DNA of 64,000 nt from Auanema rhodensis. Taxonomy: Eukaryota > Nematoda > Chromadorea > Rhabditida > Rhabditidae. The stretch lies in NCBI GenBank assembly GCA_964057225.1, contig OZ059898.1:21429267-21493266 (forward strand), written 5' to 3'. Shown here piece after piece: positions 25,690 through 40,365 of the stretch; position 1 is the first letter of the stretch; each line of letters begins with the position of its first letter. Position numbers and translations under genes: made by a program. The notes under the pieces were generated by a model. That model was not told the DNA's origin. It did not search any database and was given only the letters and a program-made list of their open reading frames with translations.

Positions 25690-26590
25690 TCAAAGTCATG
25701 GTGACCATGAACCAATATCAATAAAAATTTGTTTTTAGACTAATATGGACATGGGGAATCTAATTTTGAAAACCGTATCTCTTTATCTTTCACGTGAAGC
25801 GAGTTACATACCAAGTGCACATCACGTGTACATTTAATTAGCATAAATTAAAGTTCACGTAAATTTCAAAGTCATGGTTACCATGAACCAATATCAATAA
25901 AAATTTGTATTTAGACTAATATGGACATGGGGGATCTAATTTTGAAAACCGCATCTCTTTATCTTTCACGTGAAGCGAGTTACATACCAAGTGCACATCA
26001 CGTGTACATTTAATTAGCATAAATTAAAGTTCACGCAAATTTCAAAGTCATGGTTACCATGAACCAATATCAATAAAAATTTGTATTTAGACTAATATGG
26101 ACATGGGGGATCTAATTTTGAAAACCGCATCTCTTTATCTTTCACGTGAAGCGAGTTACATACCAAGTGCACATCACGTGTACATTTAATTAGCATAAAT
26201 TAAAGTTCACGTAAATTTCAAAGTCATGGTGACCATGAACCAATATCAATAAAAATTTGTTTTTAGACTAATATGGACATGGGGAATCTAATTTTGAAAA
26301 CCGTATCTCTTTATCTTTCACGTGAAGCGAGTTACATACCAAGTGCACATCACGTGTACATTTAATTAGCATAAATTAAAGTTCACGTAAATTTCAAAGT
26401 CATGGTTACCATGAACCAATATCAATAAAAATTTGTATTTAGACTAATATGGACATGGGGGATCTAATTTTGAAAACCGCATCTCTTTATCTTTCACGTG
26501 AAGCGAGTTACATACCAAGTGCACATCACGTGTACATTTAATTAGCATAAATTAAAGTTCACGCAAATTTCAAAGTCATGGTTACCATGA
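25690..26590 (-). repeat. Three-monomer block (528 bp) duplicated
   Basis: GGTGACC with CCGTATCTC, then TTTGTATTTAG with CATGGGGGATC, then TTCACGCAAATT appear in order and again 528 bases later (CACGCAAAT at 26,032 and 26,560). CACGCAAAT is not seen elsewhere in the window. Confidence 0.9.
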
Positions 26591-26769
26591 ACCAATATCA
26601 ATAAAAATTTGTTTTTAGACTAATATGGACATGAGGAATCTAATTTTGAAAACCGCATCTCTTTATCTTTCACGTGAAGCGAGTTACATACCAAGTGCAC
26701 ATCACGTGTACATTTAATTAGCATAAATTAAAGTTCACGTAAATTTCAAAGTCATGGTTACCATGAACC

Positions 26770-29700
26770 AATATCAATAAAAATTTGTTTTTAGACTAAT
26801 ATGGACATGGGGAATCTAATTTTGAAAACCGCATCTCTTTATCTTTCACGTGAAGCGAGTTACATACCAAGTGCACATCACGTGTACATTTAATTAGCAT
26901 AAATTAAAGTTCACGTAAATTTCAAAGTCATGGTTACCATGAACCAATATCAATAAAAATTTGTTTTTAGACTAATATGGACATGGAGAATCTAATTTTG
27001 AAAACAGCATCTCTTCATCTTTCACGTGAAGCGAGTTACATACCAAGTGCACATCACGTGTACATTTAATTAGCATAAATTAAAGTTCACGTAAATTTCA
27101 AAGTCATGGTGACCATGAACCAATATCAATAAAAATTTGTTTTTAGACTAATATGGACATGGGGAATCTAATTTTGAAAACCGCATCTCTTTATCTTTCA
27201 CGTGAAGCGAGTTACATACCAAGTGCACATCACGTGTACATTTAATTAGCATAAATTAAAGTTCACGTAAATTTCAAAGTCATGGTTACCATGAACCAAT
27301 ATCAATAAAAATTTGTATTTAGACTAATATGGACATGAGGAATCTAATTTTGAAAACCGCATCTCTTTATCTTTCACGTGAAGCGAGTTACATACCAAGT
27401 GCACATCACGTGTACATTTAATTAGCATAAATTAAAGTTCACGTAAATTTCAAAGTCATGGTTACCATGAACCAATATCAATAAAAATTTGTTTTTAGAC
27501 TAATATGGACATGGGGAATCTAATTTTGAAAACCGCATCTCTTTATCTTTCACGTGAAGCGAGTTACATACCAAGTGCACATCACGTGTACATTTAATTA
27601 GCATAAATTAAAGTTCACGTAAATTTCAAAGTCATGGTTACCATGAACCAATATCAATAAAAATTTGTTTTTAGACTAATATGGACATGGGGAATCTAAT
27701 TTTGAAAACCGCATCTCTTTATCTTTCACGTGAAGCGAGTTACATACCAAGTGCACATCACGTGTACATTTAATTAGCATAAATTAAAGTTCACGTAAAT
27801 TTCAAAGTCATGGTTACCATGAACCAATATCAATAAAAATTTGTTTTTAGACTAATATGGACATGGGGAATCTAATTTTGAAAACCGCATCTCTTTATCT
27901 TTCACGTGAAGCGAGTTACATACCAAGTGCACATCACGTGTACATTTAATTAGCATAAATTAAAGTTCACGTAAATTTCAAAGTCATGGTTACCATGCAC
28001 CAATATCAATAAAAATTTGTTTTTAGACTAATATGGACATGGGGAATCTAATTTTGAAAACCGCATCTCTTTATCTTTCACGTGAAGCGAGTTACATACC
28101 AAGTGCACATCACGTGTACATTTAATTAGCATAAATTAAAGTTCACGTAAATTTCAAAGTCATGGTTACCATGAACCAATATCAATAAAAATTTGTTTTT
28201 AGACTAATATGGACATGGGGAATCTAATTTTGAAAACCGCATCTCTTTATCTTTCACGTGAAGCGAGTTACATACCAAGTGCACATCACGTGTACATTTA
28301 ATTAGCATAAATTAAAGTTCACGTAAATTTCAAAGTCATGGTGACCATGAACCAATATCAATAAAAATTTGTTTTTAGACTAATATGGACATGGGGAATC
28401 TAATTTTGAAAACCGCATCTCTTTATCTTTCACGTGAAGCGAGTTACATACCAAGTGCACATCACGTGTACATTTAATTAGCATAAATTAAAGTTCACGT
28501 AAATTTCAAAGTCATGGTTACCATGAACCAATATCAATAAAAATTTGTTTTTAGACTAATATGGACATGGAGAATCTAATTTTGAAAACAGCATCTCTTC
28601 ATCTTTCACGTGAAGCGAGTTACATACCAAGTGCACATCACGTGTACATTTAATTAGCATAAATTAAAGTTCACGTAAATTTCAAAGTCATGGTGACCAT
28701 GAACCAATATCAATAAAAATTTGTTTTTAGACTAATATGGACATGGGGAATCTAATTTTGAAAACCGCATCTCTTTATCTTTCACGTGAAGCGAGTTACA
28801 TACCAAGTGCACATCACGTGTACATTTAATTAGCATAAATTAAAGTTCACGTAAATTTCAAAGTCATGGTTACCATGAACCAATATCAATAAAAATTTGT
28901 ATTTAGACTAATATGGACATGAGGAATCTAATTTTGAAAACCGCATCTCTTTATCTTTCACGTGAAGCGAGTTACATACCAAGTGCACATCACGTGTACA
29001 TTTAATTAGCATAAATTAAAGTTCACGTAAATTTCAAAGTCATGGTTACCATGAACCAATATCAATAAAAATTTGTTTTTAGACTAATATGGACATGGGG
29101 AATCTAATTTTGAAAACCGCATCTCTTTATCTTTCACGTGAAGCGAGTTACATACCAAGTGCACATCACGTGTACATTTAATTAGCATAAATTAAAGTTC
29201 ACGTAAATTTCAAAGTCATGGTTACCATGAACCAATATCAATAAAAATTTGTTTTTAGACTAATATGGACATGGGGAATCTAATTTTGAAAACCGCATCT
29301 CTTTATCTTTCACGTGAAGCGAGTTACATACCAAGTGCACATCACGTGTACATTTAATTAGCATAAATTAAAGTTCACGTAAATTTCAAAGTCATGGTTA
29401 CCATGAACCAATATCAATAAAAATTTGTTTTTAGACTAATATGGACATGGGGAATCTAATTTTGAAAACCGCATCTCTTTATCTTTCACGTGAAGCGAGT
29501 TACATACCAAGTGCACATCACGTGTACATTTAATTAGCATAAATTAAAGTTCACGTAAATTTCAAAGTCATGGTTACCATGCACCAATATCAATAAAAAT
29601 TTGTTTTTAGACTAATATGGACATGGGGAATCTAATTTTGAAAACCGCATCTCTTTATCTTTCACGTGAAGCGAGTTTCATACCAAGTGCACATCACGTG

Positions 29701-29920
29701 TACATTTAATTAGCATAAATTAAAGTTCACGTAAATTTCAAAGTCATGGTTACCATGAACCAATATCAATAAAAATTTGTTTTTAGACTAATATGGACAT
29801 GGGGAATCTAATTTTGAAAACCGCATGTCTTTATCTTTCACGTGAAGCGAGTTACATACCAAGTGCACATCACGTGTACATTTAATTAGCATAAATTAAA
29901 GTTCACGTAAAATTCAAAGT
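26770..29920 (-). repeat. Nine-monomer block (1,584 bp), two tandem copies
   Basis: The distinctive monomer with CATGGAGAATC, AAAACAGCATC and TCTTCATC occurs near 26,981 and 28,565, exactly 1,584 apart. It is followed in both by GGTGACC, then TTTGTATTTAG/CATGAGG, then a run of near-consensus monomers and a GCACC variant (near 27,990 and 29,574). Private changes near 29,677 and 29,826 lie in the second copy. Confidence 0.88.
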
Positions 29921-32499
29921 CATGGTTACCATGAACCAATATCAATAAAAATTTGTTTTTAGACTAATATGGACATGGGGAATCTAATTTTGAAAACCGC
30001 ATCTCTTTATCTTTCACGTGAAGCGAGTTACATACCAAGTGCACATCACGTGTACATTTAATTAGCATAAATTAAAGTTCACGTAAATTTCAAAGTCATA
30101 TTTACCATGCACCAATATCAATAAAAATTTGTTTTTAGACTAATATGGACATGGGGAATCTAATTTTGAAAACCGCATCTCTTTATCTTTCACGTGTAGC
30201 GAGTTACATACCAAGTGCACATCACGTGTACATTTAATTAGCATAAATTAAAGTTCACGTAAATTTCAAAGTCATGGTTACCATGAACCAATATCAATAA
30301 AAATTTGTTTTTAGACTAATATGGACATGGGGAATCTAATTTTGAAAACCGCTTCTCTTTATCTTTCACGTGAAGCGAGTTACATACCAAGTGCACATCA
30401 CGTGTACATTTAATTAGCATAAATTAAAGTTCACGTAAATTTCAAAGTCATGGTTACCATGAACCAATATCAATAAAAATTTGTTTTTAGACTAATATGG
30501 ACATGGGGAATCTAATTTTGAAAACCGCATCTCTTTATCTTTCACGTGAAGCGAGTTACATACCAAGTGCACATCACGTGTACATTTAATTAGCATAAAT
30601 TAAAGTTCACGTAAATTTCAAAGTCATGGTTACCATGAACCAATATCAATAAAAATTTGTTTTTAGACTAATATGGACATGGGGAATCTAATTTTGAAAA
30701 CCGCATCTCTTTATCTTTCACGTGAAGCGAGTTACATACCAAGAGCACATCACGTGTACATTTAATTAGCATAAATTAAAGTTCACGTAAATTTCAAAGT
30801 CATGGTTACCATGCACCAATATCAATAAAAAATTGTTTTTAGACTAATATGGACATGAGGAATCTAATTTTGAAAACCGCATCTCTTTATCTTTCACGTG
30901 AAGCGAGTAACATACCAAGTGCACATCACGTGTACATTTAATTAGCATAAATTAAAGTTCACGTAAATTTCAAAGTCATGGTTACCATGAACCAATATCA
31001 ATAAAAATTTGTTTTTAGACTAATATGGACATGGGGAATCTAATTTTGAAAACCGCATCTCTTTATCTTTCACGTGAAGCGAGTTACATACCAAGTGCAC
31101 ATCACGTGTACATTTAATTAGCATAAATTAAAGTTCACGTAAATTTCAAAGTCATGGTTACCATGAACCAATATCAATAAAAATTTGTTTTTAGACTAAT
31201 ATGGACATGGGGAATCTAATTTTGAAAACCGCATCTCTTTATCTTTCACGTGAAGCGAGTTACATACCAAGTGCACATCACGTGTACATTTAATTAGCAT
31301 AAATTAAAGTTCACGTAAATTTCAAAGTCATGGTTACCATGCACCAATATCAATAAAAATTTGTTTTTAGACTAATATGGACATGGGGAATCTAATTTTG
31401 AAAACCGCTTCTCTTTATCTTTCACGTGAAGCGAGTTACATACCAAGTGCACATCACGTGTACATTTAATTAGCATAAATTAAAGTTCACGTAAATTTCA
31501 AAGTCATGGTTACCATGAACCAATATCAATAAAAATTTGTTTTTAGACTAATATGGACATGGGGAATCTAATTTTGAAAACCGCATCTCTTTATCTTTCA
31601 CGTGAAGCGAGTTACATACCAAGTGCACATCACGTGTACATTTAATTAGCATAAATTAAAGTTCACGTAAATTTCAAAGTCATGGTTACCATGAACCAAT
31701 ATCAATAAAAATTTGTTTTTAGACTAATATGGACATGGGGAATCTAATTTTGAAAACCGCATCTCTTTATCTTTCACGTGAAGCGAGTTACATACCAAGT
31801 GCACATCACGTGTACATTTAATTAGCATAAATTAAAGTTCACGTAAATTTCAAAGTCATGGTTACCATGAACCAATATCAATAAAAATTTGTTTTTAGAC
31901 TAATATGGACATGGGGAATCTAATTTTGAAAACCGCATCTCTTTATCTTTCACGTGAAGCGAGTTACATACCAAGTGCACATCACGTGTACATTTAATTA
32001 GCATAAATTAAAGTTCACGTAAATTTCAAAGTCATGGTTACCATGCACCAATATCAATAAAAATTTGTTTTTAGACTAATATGGACATGGGGAATCTAAT
32101 TTTGAAAACCGCATCTCTTTATCTTTCACGTGAAGCGAGTTACATACCAAGTGCACATCACGTGTACATTTAATTAGCATAAATTAAAGTTCACGTAAAT
32201 TTCAAAGTCATGGTTACCATGAACCAATATCAATAAAAATTTGTTTTTAGACTAATATGGACATGGGGAATCTAATTTTGAAAACCGCATCTCTTTATCT
32301 TTCACGTGAAGCGAGTTACATACCAAGTGCACATCACGTGTACATTTAATTAGCATAAATTAAAGTTCACGTAAATTTCAAAGTCATGGTTACCATGAAC
32401 CAATATCAATAAAAATTTGTTTTTAGACTAATATGGACATGGGGAATCTAATTTTGAAAACCGCATCTCTTTATCTTTCACGTGAAGCGAGTTACATAC

Positions 32500-35400
32500 C
32501 AAGTGCACATCACGTGTACATTTAATTAGCATAAATTAAAGTTCACGTAAATTTCAAAGTCATGGTTACCATGAACCAATATCAATAAAAATTTGTTTTT
32601 AGACTAATATGGACATGGGGAATCTAATTTTGAAAACCGCATCTCTTTATCTTTCACGTGAAGCGAGTTACATACCAAGTGCACATCACGTGTACATTTA
32701 ATTAGCATAAATTAAAGTTCACGTAAATTTCAAAGTCATGGTTACCATGCACCAATATCAATAAAAATTTGTTTTTAGACTAATATGGACATGGGGAATC
32801 TAATTTTGAAAACCGCATCTCTTTATCTTTCACGTGAAGCGAGTTACATACCAAGTGCACATCACGTGTACATTTAATTAGCATAAATTAAAGTTCACGT
32901 AAATTTCAAAGTCATATTTACCATGCACCAATATCAATAAAAATTTGTTTTTAGACTGATATGGACATGGGGAATCTAATTTTGAAAACCGCATCTCTTT
33001 ATCTTTCACGTGAAGCGAGTTACATACCAAGTGCACATCACGTGTACATTTAATTAGCATAAATTAAAGTTCACGTAAATTTCAAAGTCATGGTTACCAT
33101 GAACCAATATCAATGAAAATTTGTTTTTAGACTAATATGGACATGGGGAATCTAATTTTGAAAACCGCATCTCTTTATCTTTCACCTGAAGCGAGTTACA
33201 TACCAAGTGCACATCACGTGTACATTTAATTATCATAAATTAAAGTTCACGTAAATTTCAAAGTCATGGTTACCATGCACCAATATCAATAAAAATTTGT
33301 TTTTAGACTAATATGGACATGGGGAATCTAATTTTGAAAGCCGCATTTCTTTATCTTTCACGTGAAGCGAGTTACATACCAAGTGCACATCACGTGTACA
33401 TTTAATTAGCATAAATTAAAGTTCACGTAAATTTCAAAGTCATGGTTACCATGAACCAATATCAATAAAAATTTGTTTTTAGACTAATATGGACATGGGG
33501 AATCTAATTTTGAAAACCGCATCTCTTTATCTTTCACGTGAAGCGAGTTACATACCAAGCGCACATCACGTGTACATTTAATTAGCATAAATTAAAGTTC
33601 ACGTAAATTTCAAAGTCATGGTTACCATGCACCAATATCAATAAAAATTTGTTTTTAGACTAATATGGACATGGGGAATCTAATTTTGAAAACCGCATCT
33701 CTTTATCTTTCACGTGAAGCGAGTTACATACCGAGTGCACATCACGTGTACATTTAATTAGCATAAATTAAAGTTCACGTAAATTTCAAAGTCATGGTTA
33801 CCATGAACCAATATCAATAAAAATTTGTTTTTAGACTAATATGGACATGGGGAATCTAATTTTGAAAACCGCATCTCTTTATCTTTCACGTGAAGCGAGT
33901 TACATACCAAGTGCACATCACGTGTACATTTAATTAGCATAAATTAAAGTTCACGTAAATTTCAAAGTCATGGTTACCATAAACCAATATCAATAAAAAT
34001 TTGTTTTTAGACTAATATGGACATGTGGAATCTAATTTTGAAAACCGCATCTCTTTATCTTTCACGTGAAGCGAGTTACATACCGAGTGCACATCACGTG
34101 TACATTTAATTAGCATAAATTAAAGTTCACGTAAATTTCAAAGTCATGGTTACCATGAACCAATATCAATAAAAATTTGTTTTTAGACTAATATGGACAT
34201 GGGGAATCTAATTTTGAAAACCGCATCTCTTTATCTTTCACGTGAAGCGAGTTACATACCAAGTGCACATCACGTGTACATTTAATTAGCATAAATTAAA
34301 GTTCACGTAAATTTCAAAGTCATGGTTACCATAAACCAATATCAATAAAAATTTGTTTTTAGACTAATATGGACATGTGGAATCTAATTTTGAAAACCGC
34401 ATCTCTTTATCGTTCACGTGAAGCGAGTTACATACCAAGTGCACATCACGTGTACATTTAATTAGCATAAATTAAAGTTCACGTAAATTTCAAAGTCATG
34501 GTTACCATAAACCAATATCAATAAAAATTTGTTTTTAGACTAATATGGACATGAGGAATCTAATTTTGAAAACCGCATCTCTTTATCTTTCACGTGAAGC
34601 GAGTTACATACCAAGTGCACATCACGTGTACATTTAATTAGCATAAATTAAAGTTCACGTAAATTTCAAAGTCATGGTTACCATGAACCAATATCAATAA
34701 AAATTTGTTTTTAGACTAATATGGACATGGGGAATCTAATTTTGAAAACCGCATCTCTTTATCTTTCACGTGAAGCGAGTTACATACCAAGTGCACATCA
34801 CGTGTACATTTAATTAGCATAAATTAAAGTTCACGTAAATTTCAAAGTCATGGTGACCATGAACCAATATCAATAAAAATTTGTTTTTAGACTAATATGG
34901 ACATGGGGAATCTAATTTTGAAAACCGCATCTCTTTATCTTTCACGTGAAGCGAGTTACATACCAAGTGCACATCACGTGTACATTTAATTAGCATAAAT
35001 TAAAGTTCACGTAAATTTCAAAGTCATGGTTACCATGAACCAATATCAATAAAAATTCGTATTTAGACTAATATGGACATGGGGAATCTAATTTTAAAAA
35101 CCGCATCTCTTTATCTTTCACGTGAAGCGAGTTACATACCAAGTGCACATCACGTGTACATTTAATTAGCATAAATTAAAGTTCACGTAAATTTCAAAGT
35201 CATGGTTACCATGAACCAATATCAATAAAAATTCGTATTTAGACTAATATGGACATGGGGAATCTAATTTTAAAAACCGCATCTCTTTATCTTTCACGTG
35301 AAGCGAGTTACATACCAAGTGCACATCACGTGTACATTTAATTAGCATAAATTAAAGTTCACGTAAATTTCAAAGTCATGGTTACCATGAACCAATATCA

Positions 35401-36140
35401 ATAAAAATTTGTTTTTAGACTAATATGGACATGGGAAATCTAATTTTGAAAACCGCTTCTCTTTATCGTTCACGTTAAGCGAGTTACATACCAAGTGCAC
35501 ATCACGTGTACATTTAATTAGCATAAATTAAAGTTCACGTAAATTTCAAAGTCATGGTTACCATGCACCAATATCAATAAAAATTTGTTTTTAGACTAAT
35601 ATGGACATGGGGAATCTAATTTTGAAAACCGCATCTCTTTATCTTTCACGTGAAGCGAGTTACATACCGAGTGCACATCACGTGTACATTTAATTAGCAT
35701 AAATTAAAGTTCACGTAAATTTCAAAGTCATGGTTACCATGAACCAATATCAATAAAAATTTGTTTTTAGACTAATATGGACATGGGGAATCTAATTTTG
35801 AAAACCGCATCTCTTTATCTTTCACGTGAAGCGAGTTACATACCAAGTGCACATCACGTGTACATTTAATTAGCATAAATTAAAGTTCACGTAAATTTCA
35901 AAGTCATGGTTACCATGAACCAATATCAATAAAAATTTGTTTTTAGACTAATATGAACATGGGGAATCTAATTTTGAAAACCGCATCTCTTTATCTTTCA
36001 CGTGAAGCGAGTTACATACCAAGTGCACATCACGTGTACATTTAATTAGCATAAATTAAAGTTCACGTAAATTTCAAAGTCATGGTTACCATGAACCAAT
36101 ATCAATAAAAATTTGTTTTTAGACTAATATGGACATGGGG
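32500..36140 (-). repeat. Large block, copy 1 (about 3.6 kb)
   Basis: Markers include CATATTTACC with ACTGATATGG (32,9xx), CAATGAAAATT near 33,111, TTTCACCTG near 33,180, GAAAGCCGCATTTC near 33,336, CCAAGCGC near 33,552 and CCGAGTGC near 33,731. All recur 4,576 bases (26 monomers) downstream. After about 34.2 kb the offset becomes 4,224, because this copy has two extra monomers at about 34.0-34.35 kb. A private T at 33,233 (TTATCATAAAT) arose after the duplication. Confidence 0.9.
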
Positions 36141-36599
36141 AATCTAATTTTGAAAACCGCATCTCTTTATCTTCCACGTGAAGCGAGTTACATACCAAGT
36201 GCACATCACGTGTACATTTAATTAGCATAAATTAAAGTTCACGTAAATTTCAAAGTCATGGTTACCATGAACCAATATCAATAAAAATTTGTATTTGGAC
36301 TAATATGGACATGGGGAATCTAATTTTGAAAACCGCATCTCTTTATCTTTCACGTGAAGCGAGTTACATACCAAGTGCACATCACGTGTACATTTAATTA
36401 GCATAAATTAAAGTTCACGTAAATTTCAAAGTCATGGTTACCATGCACCAATATCAATAAAAATTTGTTTTTAGACTAATATGGACATGGGGAATCTAAT
36501 TTTGAAAACCGCATCTCTTTATCTTTCACGTGAAGCGAGTTACATACCAAGTGCACATCACGTGTACATTTAATTAGCATAAATTAAAGTTCACGTAAA

Positions 36600-37320
36600 T
36601 TTCAAAGTCATATTTACCATTCACCAATATCAATAAAAATTTGTATTTAGACTAATATGGACATGGGGAATCTAATTTTGAAAACCGTATCTCTTTATCT
36701 TTCACGTGAAGCGAGTTACATACCAAGTGCACATCACGTGTACATTTAATTAGCATAAATTAAAGTTCACGTAAATTTCAAAGTCATGGTTACCATGAAC
36801 CAATATCAATAAAAATTTGTTTTTAGACTAATATGGACATGGGAAATCTAATTTTGAAAACCGCTTCTCTTTATCGTTCACGTTAAGCGAGTTACATACC
36901 AAGTGCACATCACGTGTACATTTAATTAGCATAAATTAAAGTTCACGTAAATTTCAAAGTCATGGTTACCATGCACCAATATCAATAAAAATTTGTTTTT
37001 AGACTAATATGGACATGGGGAATCTAATTTTGAAAACCGCATCTCTTTATCTTTCACGTGAAGCGAGTTACATACCGAGTGCACATCACGTGTACATTTA
37101 ATTAGCATAAATTAAAGTTCACGTAAATTTCAAAGTCATGGTTACCATGAACCAATATCAATAAAAATTTGTTTTTAGACTAATATGGACATGGGGAATC
37201 TAATTTTGAAAACCGCATCTCTTTATCTTTCACGTGAAGCGAGTTACATACCAAGTGCACATCACGTGTACATTTAATTAGCATAAATTAAAGTTCACGT
37301 AAATTTCAAAGTCATGGTTA
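36600..37320 (-). repeat. Four-monomer block related to 41.88-42.60 kb (offset 5,280 bp)
   Basis: CATATTTACCATTCACC with TTTGTATTTAG and CCGTATCTC, then CATGGGAAATC/CGTTCACGTTAAGC, then CCGAGTGC recur exactly 30 monomers downstream (36,613/41,893; 36,841/42,121). The first of these monomers is seen again at 43,301. Confidence 0.87.
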
Positions 37321-40300
37321 CCATGCACCAATATCAATAAAAATTTGTTTTTAGACTAATATGGACATGGGGAATCTAATTTTGAAAACCGCATCTCTTT
37401 ATCTTTCACGTGAAGCGAGTTACATACCAAGTGCACATCACGTGTACATTTAATTAGCATAAATTAAAGTTCACGTAAATTTCAAAGTCATATTTACCAT
37501 GCACCAATATCAATAAAAATTTGTTTTTAGACTGATATGGACATGGGGAATCTAATTTTGAAAACCGCATCTCTTTATCTTTCACGTGAAGCGAGTTACA
37601 TACCAAGTGCACATCACGTGTACATTTAATTAGCATAAATTAAAGTTCACGTAAATTTCAAAGTCATGGTTACCATGAACCAATATCAATGAAAATTTGT
37701 TTTTAGACTAATATGGACATGGGGAATCTAATTTTGAAAACCGCATCTCTTTATCTTTCACCTGAAGCGAGTTACATACCAAGTGCACATCACGTGTACA
37801 TTTAATTAGCATAAATTAAAGTTCACGTAAATTTCAAAGTCATGGTTACCATGCACCAATATCAATAAAAATTTGTTTTTAGACTAATATGGACATGGGG
37901 AATCTAATTTTGAAAGCCGCATTTCTTTATCTTTCACGTGAAGCGAGTTACATACCAAGTGCACATCACGTGTACATTTAATTAGCATAAATTAAAGTTC
38001 ACGTAAATTTCAAAGTCATGGTTACCATGAACCAATATCAATAAAAATTTGTTTTTAGACTAATATGGACATGGGGAATCTAATTTTGAAAACCGCATCT
38101 CTTTATCTTTCACGTGAAGCGAGTTACATACCAAGCGCACATCACGTGTACATTTAATTAGCATAAATTAAAGTTCACGTAAATTTCAAAGTCATGGTTA
38201 CCATGCACCAATATCAATAAAAATTTGTTTTTAGACTAATATGGACATGGGGAATCTAATTTTGAAAACCGCATCTCTTTATCTTTCACGTGAAGCGAGT
38301 TACATACCGAGTGCACATCACGTGTACATTTAATTAGCATAAATTAAAGTTCACGTAAATTTCAAAGTCATGGTTACCATGAACCAATATCAATAAAAAT
38401 TTGTTTTTAGACTAATATGGACATGGGGAATCTAATTTTGAAAACCGCATCTCTTTATCTTTCACGTGAAGCGAGTTACATACCAAGTGCACATCACGTG
38501 TACATTTAATTAGCATAAATTAAAGTTCACGTAAATTTCAAAGTCATGGTTACCATAAACCAATATCAATAAAAATTTGTTTTTAGACTAATATGGACAT
38601 GTGGAATCTAATTTTGAAAACCGCATCTCTTTATCGTTCACGTGAAGCGAGTTACATACCAAGTGCACATCACGTGTACATTTAATTAGCATAAATTAAA
38701 GTTCACGTAAATTTCAAAGTCATGGTTACCATAAACCAATATCAATAAAAATTTGTTTTTAGACTAATATGGACATGAGGAATCTAATTTTGAAAACCGC
38801 ATCTCTTTATCTTTCACGTGAAGCGAGTTACATACCAAGTGCACATCACGTGTACATTTAATTAGCATAAATTAAAGTTCACGTAAATTTCAAAGTCATG
38901 GTTACCATGAACCAATATCAATAAAAATTTGTTTTTAGACTAATATGGACATGGGGAATCTAATTTTGAAAACCGCATCTCTTTATCTTTCACGTGAAGC
39001 GAGTTACATACCAAGTGCACATCACGTGTACATTTAATTAGCATAAATTAAAGTTCACGTAAATTTCAAAGTCATGGTGACCATGAACCAATATCAATAA
39101 AAATTTGTTTTTAGACTAATATGGACATGGGGAATCTAATTTTGAAAACCGCATCTCTTTATCTTTCACGTGAAGCGAGTTACATACCAAGTGCACATCA
39201 CGTGTACATTTAATTAGCATAAATTAAAGTTCACGTAAATTTCAAAGTCATGGTTACCATGAACCAATATCAATAAAAATTCGTATTTAGACTAATATGG
39301 ACATGGGGAATCTAATTTTAAAAACCGCATCTCTTTATCTTTCACGTGAAGCGAGTTACATACCAAGTGCACATCACGTGTACATTTAATTAGCATAAAT
39401 TAAAGTTCACGTAAATTTCAAAGTCATGGTTACCATGAACCAATATCAATAAAAATTCGTATTTAGACTAATATGGACATGGGGAATCTAATTTTAAAAA
39501 CCGCATCTCTTTATCTTTCACGTGAAGCGAGTTACATACCAAGTGCACATCACGTGTACATTTAATTAGCATAAATTAAAGTTCACGTAAATTTCAAAGT
39601 CATGGTTACCATGAACCAATATCAATAAAAATTTGTTTTTAGACTAATATGGACATGGGAAATCTAATTTTGAAAACCGCTTCTCTTTATCGTTCACGTT
39701 AAGCGAGTTACATACCAAGTGCACATCACGTGTACATTTAATTAGCATAAATTAAAGTTCACGTAAATTTCAAAGTCATGGTTACCATGCACCAATATCA
39801 ATAAAAATTTGTTTTTAGACTAATATGGACATGGGGAATCTAATTTTGAAAACCGCATCTCTTTATCTTTCACGTGAAGCGAGTTACATACCGAGTGCAC
39901 ATCACGTGTACATTTAATTAGCATAAATTAAAGTTCACGTAAATTTCAAAGTCATGGTTACCATGAACCAATATCAATAAAAATTTGTTTTTAGACTAAT
40001 ATGGACATGGGGAATCTAATTTTGAAAACCGCATCTCTTTATCTTTCACGTGAAGCGAGTTACATACCAAGTGCACATCACGTGTACATTTAATTAGCAT
40101 AAATTAAAGTTCACGTAAATTTCAAAGTCATGGTTACCATGAACCAATATCAATAAAAATTTGTTTTTAGACTAATATGAACATGGGGAATCTAATTTTG
40201 AAAACCGCATCTCTTTATCTTTCACGTGAAGCGAGTTACATACCAAGTGCACATCACGTGTACATTTAATTAGCATAAATTAAAGTTCACGTAAATTTCA

Positions 40301-40365
40301 AAGTCATGGTTACCATGAACCAATATCAATAAAAATTTGTTTTTAGACTAATATGGACATGAGGA
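37076..40365 (-). repeat. Large block, copy 2 (about 3.3 kb)
   Basis: Repeats the monomer order of 32.5-36.1 kb, lacking two monomers. The missing pair lies between an ATAAACC/CATGTGG monomer and the next ATAAACC/CATGTGG/CGTTCAC monomer, so unequal exchange between these similar neighbours would explain it. Later markers are TTCGTATTTAG with TTTTAAAAACC (twice), CATGGGAAATC with CGTTCACGTTAAGC near 39,657, and ATGAACATGG near 40,178. Confidence 0.9.

Noticed and set aside
32878-33060. A 60-codon open reading frame on the reverse strand, with an identical copy at 37,454-37,636.
   Set aside because: It exists because one variant (ACTGATATGG) turns the usual in-frame TAG into CAG. It spans just over one monomer, has no sign of coding constraint, and its second copy is explained by the 4,576-bp block duplication.
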